In this document: positions 1 through 8,946 of the stretch, in pieces
Layout: every line of letters begins with the position of its first letter
How positions within the stretch are numbered: the first letter of the stretch is position 1
NCBI GenBank assembly: GCA_046152955.1
Contig: JBJXGA010000247.1
Span: forward strand, 1 to 47,084
Direction of reading: 5' to 3'
Source of the DNA: SIAF01 sp046152955
GTDB lineage: Bacteria > Planctomycetota > Planctomycetia > Planctomycetales > Planctomycetaceae
Length of the DNA: 47,084 nucleotides
Translations under genes and position numbers: made by a program
The notes under the pieces: generated by a model
Databases searched by the model: none
What the model saw: only the letters and a program-made list of their open reading frames with translations
Told to the model about the DNA's origin: nothing

Positions 1-8
1 GATTCGAC

Positions 9-974
9 GTGACGACTCAACCCGCCCAATCATCGAAGCTGGCCCACGCGATCCCGGTCCCGGCGCTCGTCGTATTTCGCGGAATCGGGCAGGTCATTTT
101 TCAGGAAAACGCCCTGACGGGGGTCAGTTTCGTCCTCGGGATCGCCCTCAGCTCGCCGTTGATGGCGGTTGGCATTGTCGTTGGCGCGGCGATCGGAACG
201 GCCGTGGCACGGCTGCTGAAGTTCGATGAGTCGGAGTGGAATGCCGGGATCTACGGCTTCAACGCCGCGCTGGTGGGGATCGCCACGCTGTTCTTCTTTC
301 AACCTGGAGTCGTCAGTATTGGACTATTGCTCGTCGGTTGCGTCGTGGCGACGCTGCTGACTCGATGGATGCGGCTTCAAGTCCCGTTCCCGACGTACAC
401 ATCCCCCTTTATCGTCACGACATGGGTCATTTTCTTCCTCGGTTCGGCCTTGGGGGCGTCGCGCCATCCACCGGGAGAAAGCGCTGAGTCCGCGTTGCCA
501 GGTGCAATCCATGTTCTCGAGGCGACGGCCCATGGTATTGGGCAGGTGATGTTTCAGGCGAGCATCTGGACGGGGTTGCTCTTCCTCGTGGGCATCGCCA
601 TTTCCGACAGGCGGCACGCGGCGTGGGTCTTATTGGGTTCGGTGTTGGGGATGCTGGTCGGGGGGTATCATGCCGCCGCGGCAACGAGAGCGCTCGACCC
701 CGAGATGCTCATCGATCGCGCACAGTTCGAAAACGTCTTACTTGGACTGTATGGATACAATGCCACGCTGGTGGCGGTGGCCCTGTCACTGTGGCGACGC
801 TCGTTGATTCCTCCGATTCTTGGTGTTTTGGTGTCTGTCCCTTTGACCGAGCTTGTCCCGAAATTGGGGCTTCCGGCCCTGACGGCCCCCTTTGTGCTGG
901 CCGCCTGGCTGGTCATGGCGCTCGGCTGGCTCGAAGGGAAGTTTTTCAAAGATCGGGCGGCCTCCGGGTTGTGA
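9..974 (+). CDS. Urea transporter (UT family), start near window edge
   Basis: This 321-residue, very hydrophobic protein resembles the bacterial urea transporter (UT) family, which moves urea across the inner membrane by facilitated diffusion. It has about ten membrane segments in two similar halves. Each half begins with a related stretch (FRGIGQVIFQEN near residue 24; AHGIGQVMFQASIWTG in the middle) and each ends with a TxPF motif (TSPFIVTTW and LTAPFVLAAW), as expected for the internally duplicated UT fold. The start used here is the GTG at 9. The window begins only eight bases earlier, so an upstream start cannot be excluded. It lies 55 bp before ureA on the same strand, which fits urea uptake feeding the urease encoded next. 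Confidence 0.87.
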   Translation: MTTQPAQSSKLAHAIPVPALVVFRGIGQVIFQENALTGVSFVLGIALSSPLMAVGIVVGAAIGTAVARLLKFDESEWNAGIYGFNAALVGIATLFFFQPGVVSIGLLLVGCVVATLLTRWMRLQVPFPTYTSPFIVTTWVIFFLGSALGASRHPPGESAESALPGAIHVLEATAHGIGQVMFQASIWTGLLFLVGIAISDRRHAAWVLLGSVLGMLVGGYHAAAATRALDPEMLIDRAQFENVLLGLYGYNATLVAVALSLWRRSLIPPILGVLVSVPLTELVPKLGLPALTAPFVLAAWLVMALGWLEGKFFKDRAASGL

Positions 975-1029
975 CCAATTCTGGCCGCGACGTTTGTCAA
1001 AATGAGACCCTTTCCGTGGAGCATGCTTG

Positions 1030-1332
1030 ATGAATCTGTCACCACAAGAGCGCGATAAGCTGCTGATTTTCACAGCGGCCCAGGTGGCCAGGGCTCGCAA
1101 AGAGCGCGGCCTGAAGCTCAATGTTCCGGAAGCCACGGCCCTGATCACGGCCGAACTGCTGGAAATGGCCCGCGACGGCAAGTCGGTCGCCGAAATGATG
1201 AGCGCCGGCCGCGAGATTCTGGGCCGCAAAGATGTCATGGAAGGGGTCCCGGAGATCGTCTCGATGATCCAGGTCGAACCGACGTTCCCTGACGGCAGCA
1301 AACTGGTCACGGTCCACGATCCGATCCATTGA
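1030..1332 (+). CDS. ureA: Urease subunit gamma
   Basis: This is a 100-residue urease gamma subunit, the usual length for a separate UreA. It forms part of the (UreABC) trimer that hydrolyses urea to ammonia and carbamate in the cytoplasm. The N-terminus MNLSPQERDKLLIFTAAQ and the segment MEGVPEIVSMIQVEPTFPDG are family hallmarks. The ATG at 1030 is preferred over the in-frame TTG at 1027 because it gives the canonical MNL start; TGGAG lies about eight bases upstream. ureB follows after 51 bp. Confidence 0.97.
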   Translation: MNLSPQERDKLLIFTAAQVARARKERGLKLNVPEATALITAELLEMARDGKSVAEMMSAGREILGRKDVMEGVPEIVSMIQVEPTFPDGSKLVTVHDPIH

Positions 1333-1383
1333 TCGAAGCATTCGTATTTTTCATACCTTTCAAAATCCCTTGGAGGCCGAACG

Positions 1384-1761
1384 ATGGTTCCGGGCGAATA
1401 CTTTGTAGACGGTGCCGAAATCGAGCTGAACGCCGGTCGTCCGGTGCTGACGCTGAGCGTCAACAACACCGGCGACCGTCCGGTGCAGATCGGGGCGCAT
1501 TACCACTTTTTCGAGGTCAACAAGGCGCTGGTCTTTGACCGGGTCAAGGCGTACGGCATGCGTCTCGATTTGCCCAGCGGCACGTCGGTGCGCTTCGAGC
1601 CGGGGGACGTCAAGGAAGTCCGTCTGATTCCCTACGGGGGGCGGCGGGTGGTGTACGGCTTCAACGGCCTGGTCATGGGTCGTCTCGACGATCCGTATAC
1701 ACGGGAGACCAGCCTGAAGCGCTGCATCGACCAGGGGTATGGCCACAAGCCTTCCAAGTGA
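1384..1761 (+). CDS. ureB: Urease subunit beta
   Basis: This 125-residue protein is the urease beta subunit. It begins MVPGEYFVDGAEIELNAG and contains the conserved IGAHYHFFEVNKAL and DLPSGTSVRFEPGD segments. It is slightly longer than the roughly 100-residue minimal UreB because of a basic C-terminal tail ending GHKPSK. A TTGGAGG ribosome-binding site sits about eight bases before the ATG. It is separated from ureA and from ureC by 51 bp on each side, so the three structural genes are evenly spaced in one operon. Confidence 0.97.
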   Translation: MVPGEYFVDGAEIELNAGRPVLTLSVNNTGDRPVQIGAHYHFFEVNKALVFDRVKAYGMRLDLPSGTSVRFEPGDVKEVRLIPYGGRRVVYGFNGLVMGRLDDPYTRETSLKRCIDQGYGHKPSK

Positions 1762-1812
1762 CCCGCGGCGTCGCCACCGAACCCAACCTCTTTTTCCATC
1801 GAGGAAGCCATT

Positions 1813-3534
1813 ATGAGCGTGCGACTCTCACGACAAGCCTATGCAAAAAAGTACGGTCCGACAGTGGGCGACCGCGTCCGGCTGGCCGATTCCGAATTGA
1901 TCATCGAGATCGAGCAAGACTATACCGATTACGGCGAAGAATCGGTGTTCGGCGGCGGCAAGTCGATCCGCGACGGCCAGGACCAATGCCCGCTCGACGA
2001 GCCGATGAGCCCGCCGCACTGCGACCTGGTCATTACCAACGTGGTGATCATCGACCACTGGGGGATCGTCAAAGGGGACATCGGCATCCGGGAGGGGCGG
2101 ATCGTCGCCGTCGGCAAGTCGGGAAACCCGCTGACGCAGTGCGGCGTCGATCCGCGGCTGGTCATTGGGCCGGGGACTGAGATCATCTCGGGCGAAGGAA
2201 AGATCTGCACCGCCGGCGGCATCGACACACACATCCATTTCATCTGCCCGCAACAGATCGAAGTGGCGATCGCCTCGGGGATTACGACGCTGATCGGCGG
2301 CGGCACCGGCTCGGCCTCGGGAACCTGGGCGACGACCTGTACCCCCGGTCCCTGGAACATCATGCGGATGCTGCAGGCGTTCGAGGGATTGCCGGTCAAC
2401 GTGGGAGTGCTCGGCAAGGGGAACGGCAGCATGCCCAAGCCGCTCCGCGATCAGATCGAAGCGGGGGCTTGCGGATTGAAACTGCACGAAGACTGGGGCA
2501 CCACGCTCGAAGTCATCGACAACAGCCTGACGGTGGCGGACGAGTACGACATCCAGATCGCCATCCACACCGACACGCTCAACGAGTGCGGTTTCATCGA
2601 CGACACGATCGCCGCGATCAGGGGACGGGCAATCCACAGTTTCCACACCGAAGGGGCCGGCGGCGGCCATGCGCCAGACATCATCAAAATCGCCGGGCTG
2701 CCCAACGTGCTCCCCTCCAGCACCAACCCCACCCGGCCGTTCACGGTCAACACGATCGACGAACACCTCGACATGCTGATGGTCTGCCACCACCTGAAAA
2801 AGAGCATTCCCGAGGACGTTGCTTTCGCCGAGAGCCGCATCCGCGCCGAAACAATCGGCGCCGAAGACGTCTTTCACGATCGCGGGATCATCAGCATCAT
2901 GAGTTCCGACTCTCAGGCGATGGGCCGCATCGGCGAGGCCATCGTCCGCTGCTGGCAGACCGCCCATAAGATGAAGGTGCAGTTCGGCCCAATGGCCGGC
3001 GATAGTTCCCGCAACGACAACGAACGGGTCAAGCGCTATGTCGCCAAGTACACGATCAATCCGGCGATCACCCACGGCATTTCGCAGCACGTGGGGAGCA
3101 TCGAGGGGGGCAAATTTGCCGACCTGGTGCTGTATGAAACGGCGTATTTCGGCGTGAAGCCGTTTCTGATCCTCAAGGGGGGGCTGATCGTCGCCGCCCA
3201 GATGGGGGATCCCAACGCCAGTATCGCCACTCCTCAGCCGGTCTATATGCGTCCGCAATTTGCGTCGTATGGACGGGCGCTGTCGAAGTCGTGCCTGAGT
3301 TTCGTCTCGAAGGCCGCCGTCAAGAACGGCATCGCCGAACGCTATGGCCTGCAGCGCGAAGTAGTGGCGGTCGAGAATTGCCGCACCATCGGCAAGAAGG
3401 ACATGCGGCGCAACGAGGCGACCCCGGAAATCCGCGTCGACGCCGACACGTACCAGGTTTGGGTCGACGGCGAAAAAGTGGGAAGTCAACCGATCGACGT
3501 ATTGCCGATGACGCAGCGATATTTCCTGTTCTAG
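1813..3534 (+). CDS. ureC: Urease subunit alpha (catalytic)
   Basis: This is the 573-residue catalytic urease alpha subunit, close to the usual 567-570 residues. The nickel ligands and active-site elements are visible: DTHIHFICPQQ (His140, His142), GLKLHEDWG with the lysine to be carbamylated at residue 223, the flap MVCHHLKKSIPEDV, and IMSSDSQAMGRIGEA. The protein ends in RYFLF. It catalyses urea hydrolysis in the cytoplasm once UreD, UreF and UreG load nickel and CO2. GAGGAAG precedes the ATG by about six bases. A nearly full-length open frame on the opposite strand is a coding shadow caused by the GC-rich third positions. Confidence 0.98.
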   Translation: MSVRLSRQAYAKKYGPTVGDRVRLADSELIIEIEQDYTDYGEESVFGGGKSIRDGQDQCPLDEPMSPPHCDLVITNVVIIDHWGIVKGDIGIREGRIVAVGKSGNPLTQCGVDPRLVIGPGTEIISGEGKICTAGGIDTHIHFICPQQIEVAIASGITTLIGGGTGSASGTWATTCTPGPWNIMRMLQAFEGLPVNVGVLGKGNGSMPKPLRDQIEAGACGLKLHEDWGTTLEVIDNSLTVADEYDIQIAIHTDTLNECGFIDDTIAAIRGRAIHSFHTEGAGGGHAPDIIKIAGLPNVLPSSTNPTRPFTVNTIDEHLDMLMVCHHLKKSIPEDVAFAESRIRAETIGAEDVFHDRGIISIMSSDSQAMGRIGEAIVRCWQTAHKMKVQFGPMAGDSSRNDNERVKRYVAKYTINPAITHGISQHVGSIEGGKFADLVLYETAYFGVKPFLILKGGLIVAAQMGDPNASIATPQPVYMRPQFASYGRALSKSCLSFVSKAAVKNGIAERYGLQREVVAVENCRTIGKKDMRRNEATPEIRVDADTYQVWVDGEKVGSQPIDVLPMTQRYFLF

Positions 3535-3546
3535 CACCGGATCCTA

Positions 3547-4227
3547 ATGAACTTACGCTTGCTTCAGATCGCCGATTCGGCCCTGCCCATCGGCGGTTAC
3601 ACCCATTCCTGGGGTTTGGAAGCGGCCATCGCGCGCGGGCTGGTCCATGACCCGGAAAGCCTGGAACGCTGGACCGGTCGATGGCTGCGGACGTCGCTGG
3701 GACCGCTGGAGGGAGTGCTGGCCGCCGCTGGTTTTCGGGTGGCGCACGCCGGCGATGCGGCCGAACTAGTGGCTCTGAACCAACTGGCGGACGCATCGAT
3801 CATGCCCCCCACAACCCGGATGGCCAGCCGGGAAATGGGTGCGCAATTGCTGTCGTTGGGTGAGACCTGGGGCTGGTCGGCTGCCGGGCTGGTTCCATTC
3901 GTCTCGGCGTTGTCTGCCGAGTCGGTCGCCTGCCATCACCCGATCGCCTTTGGTCTGGTCGGAGCCCTTGCGGAGGGACAGATCGAAGATGTACTGACCG
4001 CTTACCTGCACCAGGCCTCACTGGGTATGATCGGTGCGGGCGTTCGTGCGATTCCCCTAGGCCACACCCACGGACAGCAGGTGCTGACCTACCTCCAGGA
4101 TGATATCCGAGACCTGGCCGCGGCGCTGTGCGACCGCGACCCCGAGACCGCCGGCGCCGGTTGCCCCTTCTACGAGGTTCTGTGCGATGAACAAACTCGA
4201 CTATACGCCCGCATGTACCGTTCCTGA
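3547..4227 (+). CDS. ureF: Urease accessory protein UreF
   Basis: This 226-residue protein matches UreF, the all-helical accessory protein that couples UreG GTP hydrolysis to urease activation in a UreD-UreF-UreG complex. Recognisable features are the N-terminal LLQIADSALPIGGYTHSWGL, which is the UreF signature, and later HQASLGMIGAGVRAIPLGHT. It begins 12 bp after ureC. Its last 41 bp overlap the proposed start of ureG, which suggests translational coupling. Confidence 0.95.
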   Translation: MNLRLLQIADSALPIGGYTHSWGLEAAIARGLVHDPESLERWTGRWLRTSLGPLEGVLAAAGFRVAHAGDAAELVALNQLADASIMPPTTRMASREMGAQLLSLGETWGWSAAGLVPFVSALSAESVACHHPIAFGLVGALAEGQIEDVLTAYLHQASLGMIGAGVRAIPLGHTHGQQVLTYLQDDIRDLAAALCDRDPETAGAGCPFYEVLCDEQTRLYARMYRS

Positions 4228-4993
4228 CGGCAGCTTGAATCTTCCGACTTGGTCCACGCGCCGTCGGCGAGGGCTCTGTTTTCGGGGGGTTGCATTCCAC
4301 AATCTCCATGATCACGACCACGATCACGATCACGATCACATGGGGCGGCCGGGCCGCCCGCGATATGCCGGCCCGTCTCGCAAAGTCTACACGCTCGGAG
4401 TGGCCGGGCCGGTCGGTTCCGGCAAAACCGCGTTGGTCGAGGCGCTCTGCCGTGCGCTGTGGCCCGAAATCAATCTGGCGGTCATCACCAACGACATCTA
4501 TACACATGAAGATGCCGAGTTCCTTTCGCGCCGGCAGGTGCTTCCCCTGGAGCGGATCGTGGGTGTACAGACCGGCGGCTGCCCGCATACGGCCATTCGC
4601 GACGATGCCAGCGCCAATCTCAGCGCCGTGGCCAACTTTCAGCGTCAGATTCCGGATTTGGAATTGGTCATCGTCGAGTCCGGCGGCGACAATCTGACCG
4701 CCGTTTTTTCGCGAGAGCTCGCGGACCGTTTCATTTTCGTCATCGATGTGGCTGAGGGGGACAAAATTCCCCGCAAAGGAGGACCGGGGATTTGCACAAG
4801 CGACCTGTTGATCATCAACAAAATCGACCTGGCCCCGCACGTCGGAGCCGACCTGGAAGTGATGCGCCGCGACGCCCTGAAAATGCGCGGCGAACGGCCG
4901 TTCCTGATGATCAGCCTCCGCCAGAAAGAGGGAGTCGAGGAGGTGATTCAATGGGTCCGCGACCAGCTCGCATCACGCGTGACGAGCTCCTGA
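4187..4993 (+). CDS. ureG: Urease accessory GTPase UreG with His/Asp-rich N-terminal stretch
   Basis: UreG is the SIMIBI-class GTPase that delivers nickel to urease. The P-loop GPVGSGKTALVEAL, the metal-binding CPH in VQTGGCPHTAIRDD, the ESGGDNL segment and the NKID specificity motif are all present. From the ATG at 4187 the protein has 268 residues, with about 65 extra before the GTPase core. This extension contains alternating His and Asp (HDHDHDHDHDH). The ATG has GAGG nine bases upstream but overlaps ureF by 41 bp; an in-frame TTG at 4235 would start just after ureF and still keep the His-rich stretch. With no ureE in the operon, this stretch may provide the nickel-storage function that UreE usually supplies; that is inference. 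The 3' end overlaps ureD by 43 bp. Confidence 0.93.
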   Translation: MNKLDYTPACTVPDGSLNLPTWSTRRRRGLCFRGVAFHNLHDHDHDHDHDHMGRPGRPRYAGPSRKVYTLGVAGPVGSGKTALVEALCRALWPEINLAVITNDIYTHEDAEFLSRRQVLPLERIVGVQTGGCPHTAIRDDASANLSAVANFQRQIPDLELVIVESGGDNLTAVFSRELADRFIFVIDVAEGDKIPRKGGPGICTSDLLIINKIDLAPHVGADLEVMRRDALKMRGERPFLMISLRQKEGVEEVIQWVRDQLASRVTSS

Positions 4994-5883
4994 TTCCTCC
5001 CGAATTCCGGGGGCTCGATTCGATCGATCACCCAGCGGCGAGGGTTGGCGGCGCACGGATCGAGCTGGTCCGCTTCGGCGCGGAGACGCGCCTGGGGTAT
5101 TGCTACCAGCAGGTTCCCGTGCGCTTGTTCCCTCCGTTCGTGTTGACCGCCGAGCGGGCCGCCCTGCTCTATCTGATCAACCTCACCGCCGGTCTGATGG
5201 ATGGGGATGGCCATCGCATCGAGCTCACGGCTCGGGAGGGAACGCATGCCGTCGTGACCGGCCAGTCAGCGACGCGCATTCACCCGGCGCTCCACACCTA
5301 TGCCACGCAACAATGGCTCGTCGAGGTCGAAAACGACGCCTGTCTGGTGGTCCTCCCTGGACCAACGATTCCATTCGCCGGCAGCCGGTACTATCAGCGC
5401 GGCCGGGTCGAATTGGCGCCGCGCGCCCGGCTGATCTGGGGAGATATCTGGCTCCCCGGCCGATACGACCGCGGCGGACAGTCGGAACGGTTTCAGTTCG
5501 AGCGGATCGTCCAGGATTTCGAAGCCCGCCGCGCCGGCCGCCTGGTTTACCGCGACCGGTTTCGCTGGGACGGCCCCTGGTCACAGGAAGAGGCGGAATG
5601 GTTCTTCGGGGGACATCTCGCGTGCGCCAGCCTGTTCGTCGGCGGACCGCTTCCCGATTCGCTTCCGGAGGTCGGTTCAGACGTGTTGCGTTCGGTCTTT
5701 CGGCTGGACACCGGGGAGAACTGCATCCGCTGGTGTGGCCACCCGACGCTGGTTACGGCCGAGCTTGCGTACATGGCGCTGCACCTGGCTGGGGTCTGGA
5801 CGGGCGACCCCAGCGCCCCACCTTGGCTCCTCGACTCCGGGGGACTGGCCCCGAATCACTGGTTTTCGATGCCCGGTGGCTGA
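4951..5883 (+). CDS. ureD: Urease accessory protein UreD
   Basis: This 310-residue protein is UreD (UreH), the scaffold that binds apo-urease and forms a nickel channel from UreG and UreF. The segment following LTAERAALLYLINLTAGLMDGD is the family's most recognisable region, followed by TGQSATRIHP and the PGPTIPFAGSRYYQR stretch. The start is fixed by GGAGG eight bases before the ATG at 4951, inside the end of ureG. It is the last gene of the operon and ends nine bases before the convergent porin gene. No stem-loop terminator fits in that gap. Confidence 0.93.
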   Translation: MGPRPARITRDELLIPPEFRGLDSIDHPAARVGGARIELVRFGAETRLGYCYQQVPVRLFPPFVLTAERAALLYLINLTAGLMDGDGHRIELTAREGTHAVVTGQSATRIHPALHTYATQQWLVEVENDACLVVLPGPTIPFAGSRYYQRGRVELAPRARLIWGDIWLPGRYDRGGQSERFQFERIVQDFEARRAGRLVYRDRFRWDGPWSQEEAEWFFGGHLACASLFVGGPLPDSLPEVGSDVLRSVFRLDTGENCIRWCGHPTLVTAELAYMALHLAGVWTGDPSAPPWLLDSGGLAPNHWFSMPGG

Positions 5884-5892
5884 GGCGATGCA

Positions 5893-7266
5893 TTAGAACT
5901 TGACCAACGCGCTGATCCCGCCAGTCAACTGGTTGCGATCGGTGTGGTTCCCGTTCACTCCGAATGCCGGTTGGCCGGCAAAGTCGCCGCGAATCTCGGG
6001 GCGGACCTCCAGAAACTTGGTGGGGTGCCAGTTGAGGCCAAGCGTCACCTCGGCATAGTTGGTATTGACCCCCGTCCGCGTCCCTCCCACGTCATCGAAC
6101 CACTCGACGCGGAGCAGGCTGTCCCATTCGCGGGTCATGTGCAGGATGCCGATCGTGTAGAGGCCATACCACGAGCCGGTCCCAACCGGAGTGTTGGTGT
6201 CCCAGCCCATGTTGGACTGAATGACCTGCGTGAAGTACTCGCTCCAGGCGTGCTGGAGGCGAAGTTCCACCATCGTGTCGAAGTCGCCGGCCATTCCCGG
6301 CGCCGCAAACAGGGCATTGGGGCCGGCGTAGACCGAGCCGGTCAGCCGCGTTCTCTTTTCCGGCGTGAGCCAGTAATTGATCTGGCCGATGTAACAGATC
6401 GAGTCACTGCTCCGCTTGGTGAAAAACGTGTTGGCACCCAGCGTCACCCCATTCCAGATTTCGAGCTGATCGTTGATGTGCAGGTTGGTCAGGGCGCCGG
6501 TAAAAGCCCCATCCTGGGAATAGAAGAACTGGTAGTCGCTGGAGTAGAAAGGGCGGTAGGGGGACAGGAAGCCGTTGTAGCCGATGATCGTGTTCATCCG
6601 CCCGACCTTCACGTCCATGCCCCGCTCGGTCAGGATCGGCAGGTGGGCCGACACATTCAGATCGCGGAAGTCCTGGCTGAAGTGCTCGTTCCCCACCGGA
6701 TCGCCGATGCCCCCCTTGGGCTGCCCCAGGGCCGCGTCCGCGCCGGCAAAGTAGCGGATGTTGAAGCCCAGGTCGAACTGATCCTGTTTGAGCGGCTTGA
6801 TGAGCACCAGGCCGATCTGATTGAGCAGGAATTCGTTGCCGAAGCGATTCTGTCGCGGTTGGACCGAGAGCAGTCCCGATCCGGCGGAGGAGCCGCTGTA
6901 GCCCCCTTCGACCCAGCCAAACGTCTGCATCCCGCTGTTGCCGAACAGGTTCTTCGCCCTCAGGTCGTCCATCAGAATCCCCACGTCGGAGACGGGTGTC
7001 GGCCCCAGTTTGCGCGCGGCGGAGTGCACCGTGTCCTCAGAGATTTCGCGCGGCAAAGAGTCAGCCTCCAGGCCGAAGGCGGGGTTGCTGTAATCGGCGA
7101 ACGTCTCCGGCGACAACAAATCGCCAAACGGCGGCGCTTCGTCGTCGAGAAAGTCGCTGGCGTCCTGTGCGAAAACGACACTCAGGCCGCTCAGGCCGAT
7201 GGCGGCGACCAGCGCGCCGACCCGCACCAAACTCCCGAGATCCGTCAGACGGCGTGACACCGGCAT
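5893..7266 (-). CDS. Outer-membrane beta-barrel porin (BBP2-like)
   Basis: This 457-residue secreted protein has a signal peptide ending near VVFAQDASDF and a long run of alternating hydrophobic and polar residues rich in aromatics and glycine, ending in ALVKF. The terminal aromatic residue is typical of outer-membrane barrels. Segments such as GRMNTIIGYNGFLSPYRPF and LRVEWFDDVGGTRTG suggest the BBP2 porin-like family common in Planctomycetota. The start at 7266 is chosen because AGGGA lies seven bases upstream and the signal peptide follows closely; a longer frame to 7353 adds 29 residues with no export signal. It lies downstream of the second porin gene on the same strand and runs convergently into the urease operon. 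The substrate is unknown. Confidence 0.75.
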   Translation of the reverse strand: MPVSRRLTDLGSLVRVGALVAAIGLSGLSVVFAQDASDFLDDEAPPFGDLLSPETFADYSNPAFGLEADSLPREISEDTVHSAARKLGPTPVSDVGILMDDLRAKNLFGNSGMQTFGWVEGGYSGSSAGSGLLSVQPRQNRFGNEFLLNQIGLVLIKPLKQDQFDLGFNIRYFAGADAALGQPKGGIGDPVGNEHFSQDFRDLNVSAHLPILTERGMDVKVGRMNTIIGYNGFLSPYRPFYSSDYQFFYSQDGAFTGALTNLHINDQLEIWNGVTLGANTFFTKRSSDSICYIGQINYWLTPEKRTRLTGSVYAGPNALFAAPGMAGDFDTMVELRLQHAWSEYFTQVIQSNMGWDTNTPVGTGSWYGLYTIGILHMTREWDSLLRVEWFDDVGGTRTGVNTNYAEVTLGLNWHPTKFLEVRPEIRGDFAGQPAFGVNGNHTDRNQLTGGISALVKF

Positions 7267-7461
7267 ACCATGTTCCCTAGGAAAACACCCGTCGCGCCGG
7301 CATGGACGAAACGCCGCATCGAATGACGGCTGCGACGAATAGTCCGCATTCACCCAAGGTATCGGAAGTGCACGGCGTACCGCATCAACCGTGGCGGTGG
7401 GGGTTGGCGCTGCCTCGCCAAACTTTTGGATCGGAATATTCAGTACAGATTGCCAGCTAGG

Positions 7462-8946
7462 TCAGTAATCCCACTGCAGTCGCAAGGAATAGAGATTCGT
7501 GATGCTGTCGCCGAATTTGGCATTGTCCAATGCCGCCCGGATGTATTCCAACTGGAGCTTGGTATACGAATTGAGATACCAGTTGAAGCCGGCGGTGAAA
7601 TCGAAGAGCCGTCCCCCCTGGATGTCCCGACTGTTGAGGTCGACGTACGAAAAACGGCAAGCGGCTTCAAAGGCCCCCCAGCCGTAACCGGTCTGCGGGT
7701 CTTTGCCAAGGTCGTGGAGCACCTTGATGCGATCGAGCGCCCCTTGTCGTTTCATATAAGGGCGATGCTCTCCCGTCAGAAAATAGCCCATCTGCGTGTA
7801 GAAACCGGCAAATGCGGCCCCTTTGCCATTATTGCGGGTGGCATTCAGGTACATGAACTCCGACTGGACGGTGAGCGGACCTTCGACCCACAGGAATTCC
7901 GTCCCAACCAGGTTGTAATGGTTCATGAAAAAATTGCCCGTGTTCACAAAAAACGGCGTCCCGGTGATGGTTGTCGGAACGGGGGTGCCGGCGGTCGAAT
8001 TCGACGCGGAATCGTGCGCGCCGATGAAGAATTCCGGAATCGACCGGAAACTGCCGAAGCGGCCATTCGGGGCGGTATAGTTGTAGGCGGCGCCCAGGTG
8101 CAGGTAGCGGCGTCCTTCATCCTCATACCACGGAAGCCCCGTGATGCGGGCGACGCCCGCATAGCCACCACTGGAGGCGAGCGACCCGCCATACTGGTCC
8201 TGTCCCGCACGATACACAGACGCCGCCCAAGTCATGCGTTCGTCCTCAGACCAGTCGTACATACCGACCGCCGGATGCCGGAATGGGGTAAACGACTGAA
8301 ATAACAGCGATCGCTCGGGAAGCATCGTAAAGCGGTAACTGGAGACGACTTCGAGCGAAAAGGGTTGTTTCCATTGTCCCGCGCGCAGAGTGCCGATGAC
8401 AGGAAGTTCCGTAATCTCCATCCACAGGTCGGTAAACGTCGGGCGTCCAGGAAAGGCAAAATCCATCTGCCAGAAATAGTTGATGGTCGGGGCGATGCTG
8501 CCGTTGACCCCTAGGCGAGTCCGCCGGAAATCGGCGCCGTCCTTCAATACTCCGAATTCATTGATGTTCGTCTGATCCTGACCGTACCAGCCCGTATCGA
8601 ACTGGACCGCGCCGTGGACCTCCAGGTTGGGATACTTCTTTTCCCTCAATTGTTCGAAGAATGCCGCGATTCGGTCGTCGGTCTGTTGAATCGACTCATC
8701 GGAATCGTTGGGAGGCGATGTCGATTGAGCCGCGTCGGCACCCTGGAGAATTGTCGTCGGTTCCGGCGAGGATTCTATTCCCGACGCCTCAGTCCGCGCT
8801 TCGACGCGTCGCAACCGTTCCACGACGGCGTCAAAGTCCTCCTGCGACGGGCCGGATTGTGCCCACACCGACGCCTGCCACGAGCCCAAACTAAGAACTG
8901 TCCAGGCCACGATACGGAATATGATGGCCAGCGGACTGCGGAGCAT
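7462..8946 (-). CDS. Phosphate-selective porin O/P-like outer-membrane protein
   Basis: From the ATG at 8946 this protein has 494 residues: a signal peptide ending WQASVWAQ, a short coiled-coil region (DFDAVVERLRRVEARTEAS), then a beta barrel. The barrel resembles the OprP/OprO family, with DFRRTRLGVNGSIAPTINYF, QWKQPFSLEVVSSYRF and a C-terminal YSLRLQWDY. Members form trimeric outer-membrane anion channels; phosphate selectivity cannot be judged from this sequence. A TTG start at 9039 would add 31 residues before the signal peptide and is less likely. A weak promoter-like pair (TTGACG at 9034-9039 and TATTTG 17 bases downstream of it) lies ahead of the gene on the minus strand. It is separated from the next porin by 195 bp. 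Confidence 0.8.
   Translation of the reverse strand: MLRSPLAIIFRIVAWTVLSLGSWQASVWAQSGPSQEDFDAVVERLRRVEARTEASGIESSPEPTTILQGADAAQSTSPPNDSDESIQQTDDRIAAFFEQLREKKYPNLEVHGAVQFDTGWYGQDQTNINEFGVLKDGADFRRTRLGVNGSIAPTINYFWQMDFAFPGRPTFTDLWMEITELPVIGTLRAGQWKQPFSLEVVSSYRFTMLPERSLLFQSFTPFRHPAVGMYDWSEDERMTWAASVYRAGQDQYGGSLASSGGYAGVARITGLPWYEDEGRRYLHLGAAYNYTAPNGRFGSFRSIPEFFIGAHDSASNSTAGTPVPTTITGTPFFVNTGNFFMNHYNLVGTEFLWVEGPLTVQSEFMYLNATRNNGKGAAFAGFYTQMGYFLTGEHRPYMKRQGALDRIKVLHDLGKDPQTGYGWGAFEAACRFSYVDLNSRDIQGGRLFDFTAGFNWYLNSYTKLQLEYIRAALDNAKFGDSITNLYSLRLQWDY

Noticed and set aside
1828..3537. Long open frame antisense to ureC
   Set aside because: It mirrors ureC almost exactly and its product has no recognisable domain; GC-rich third positions keep the opposite strand open.
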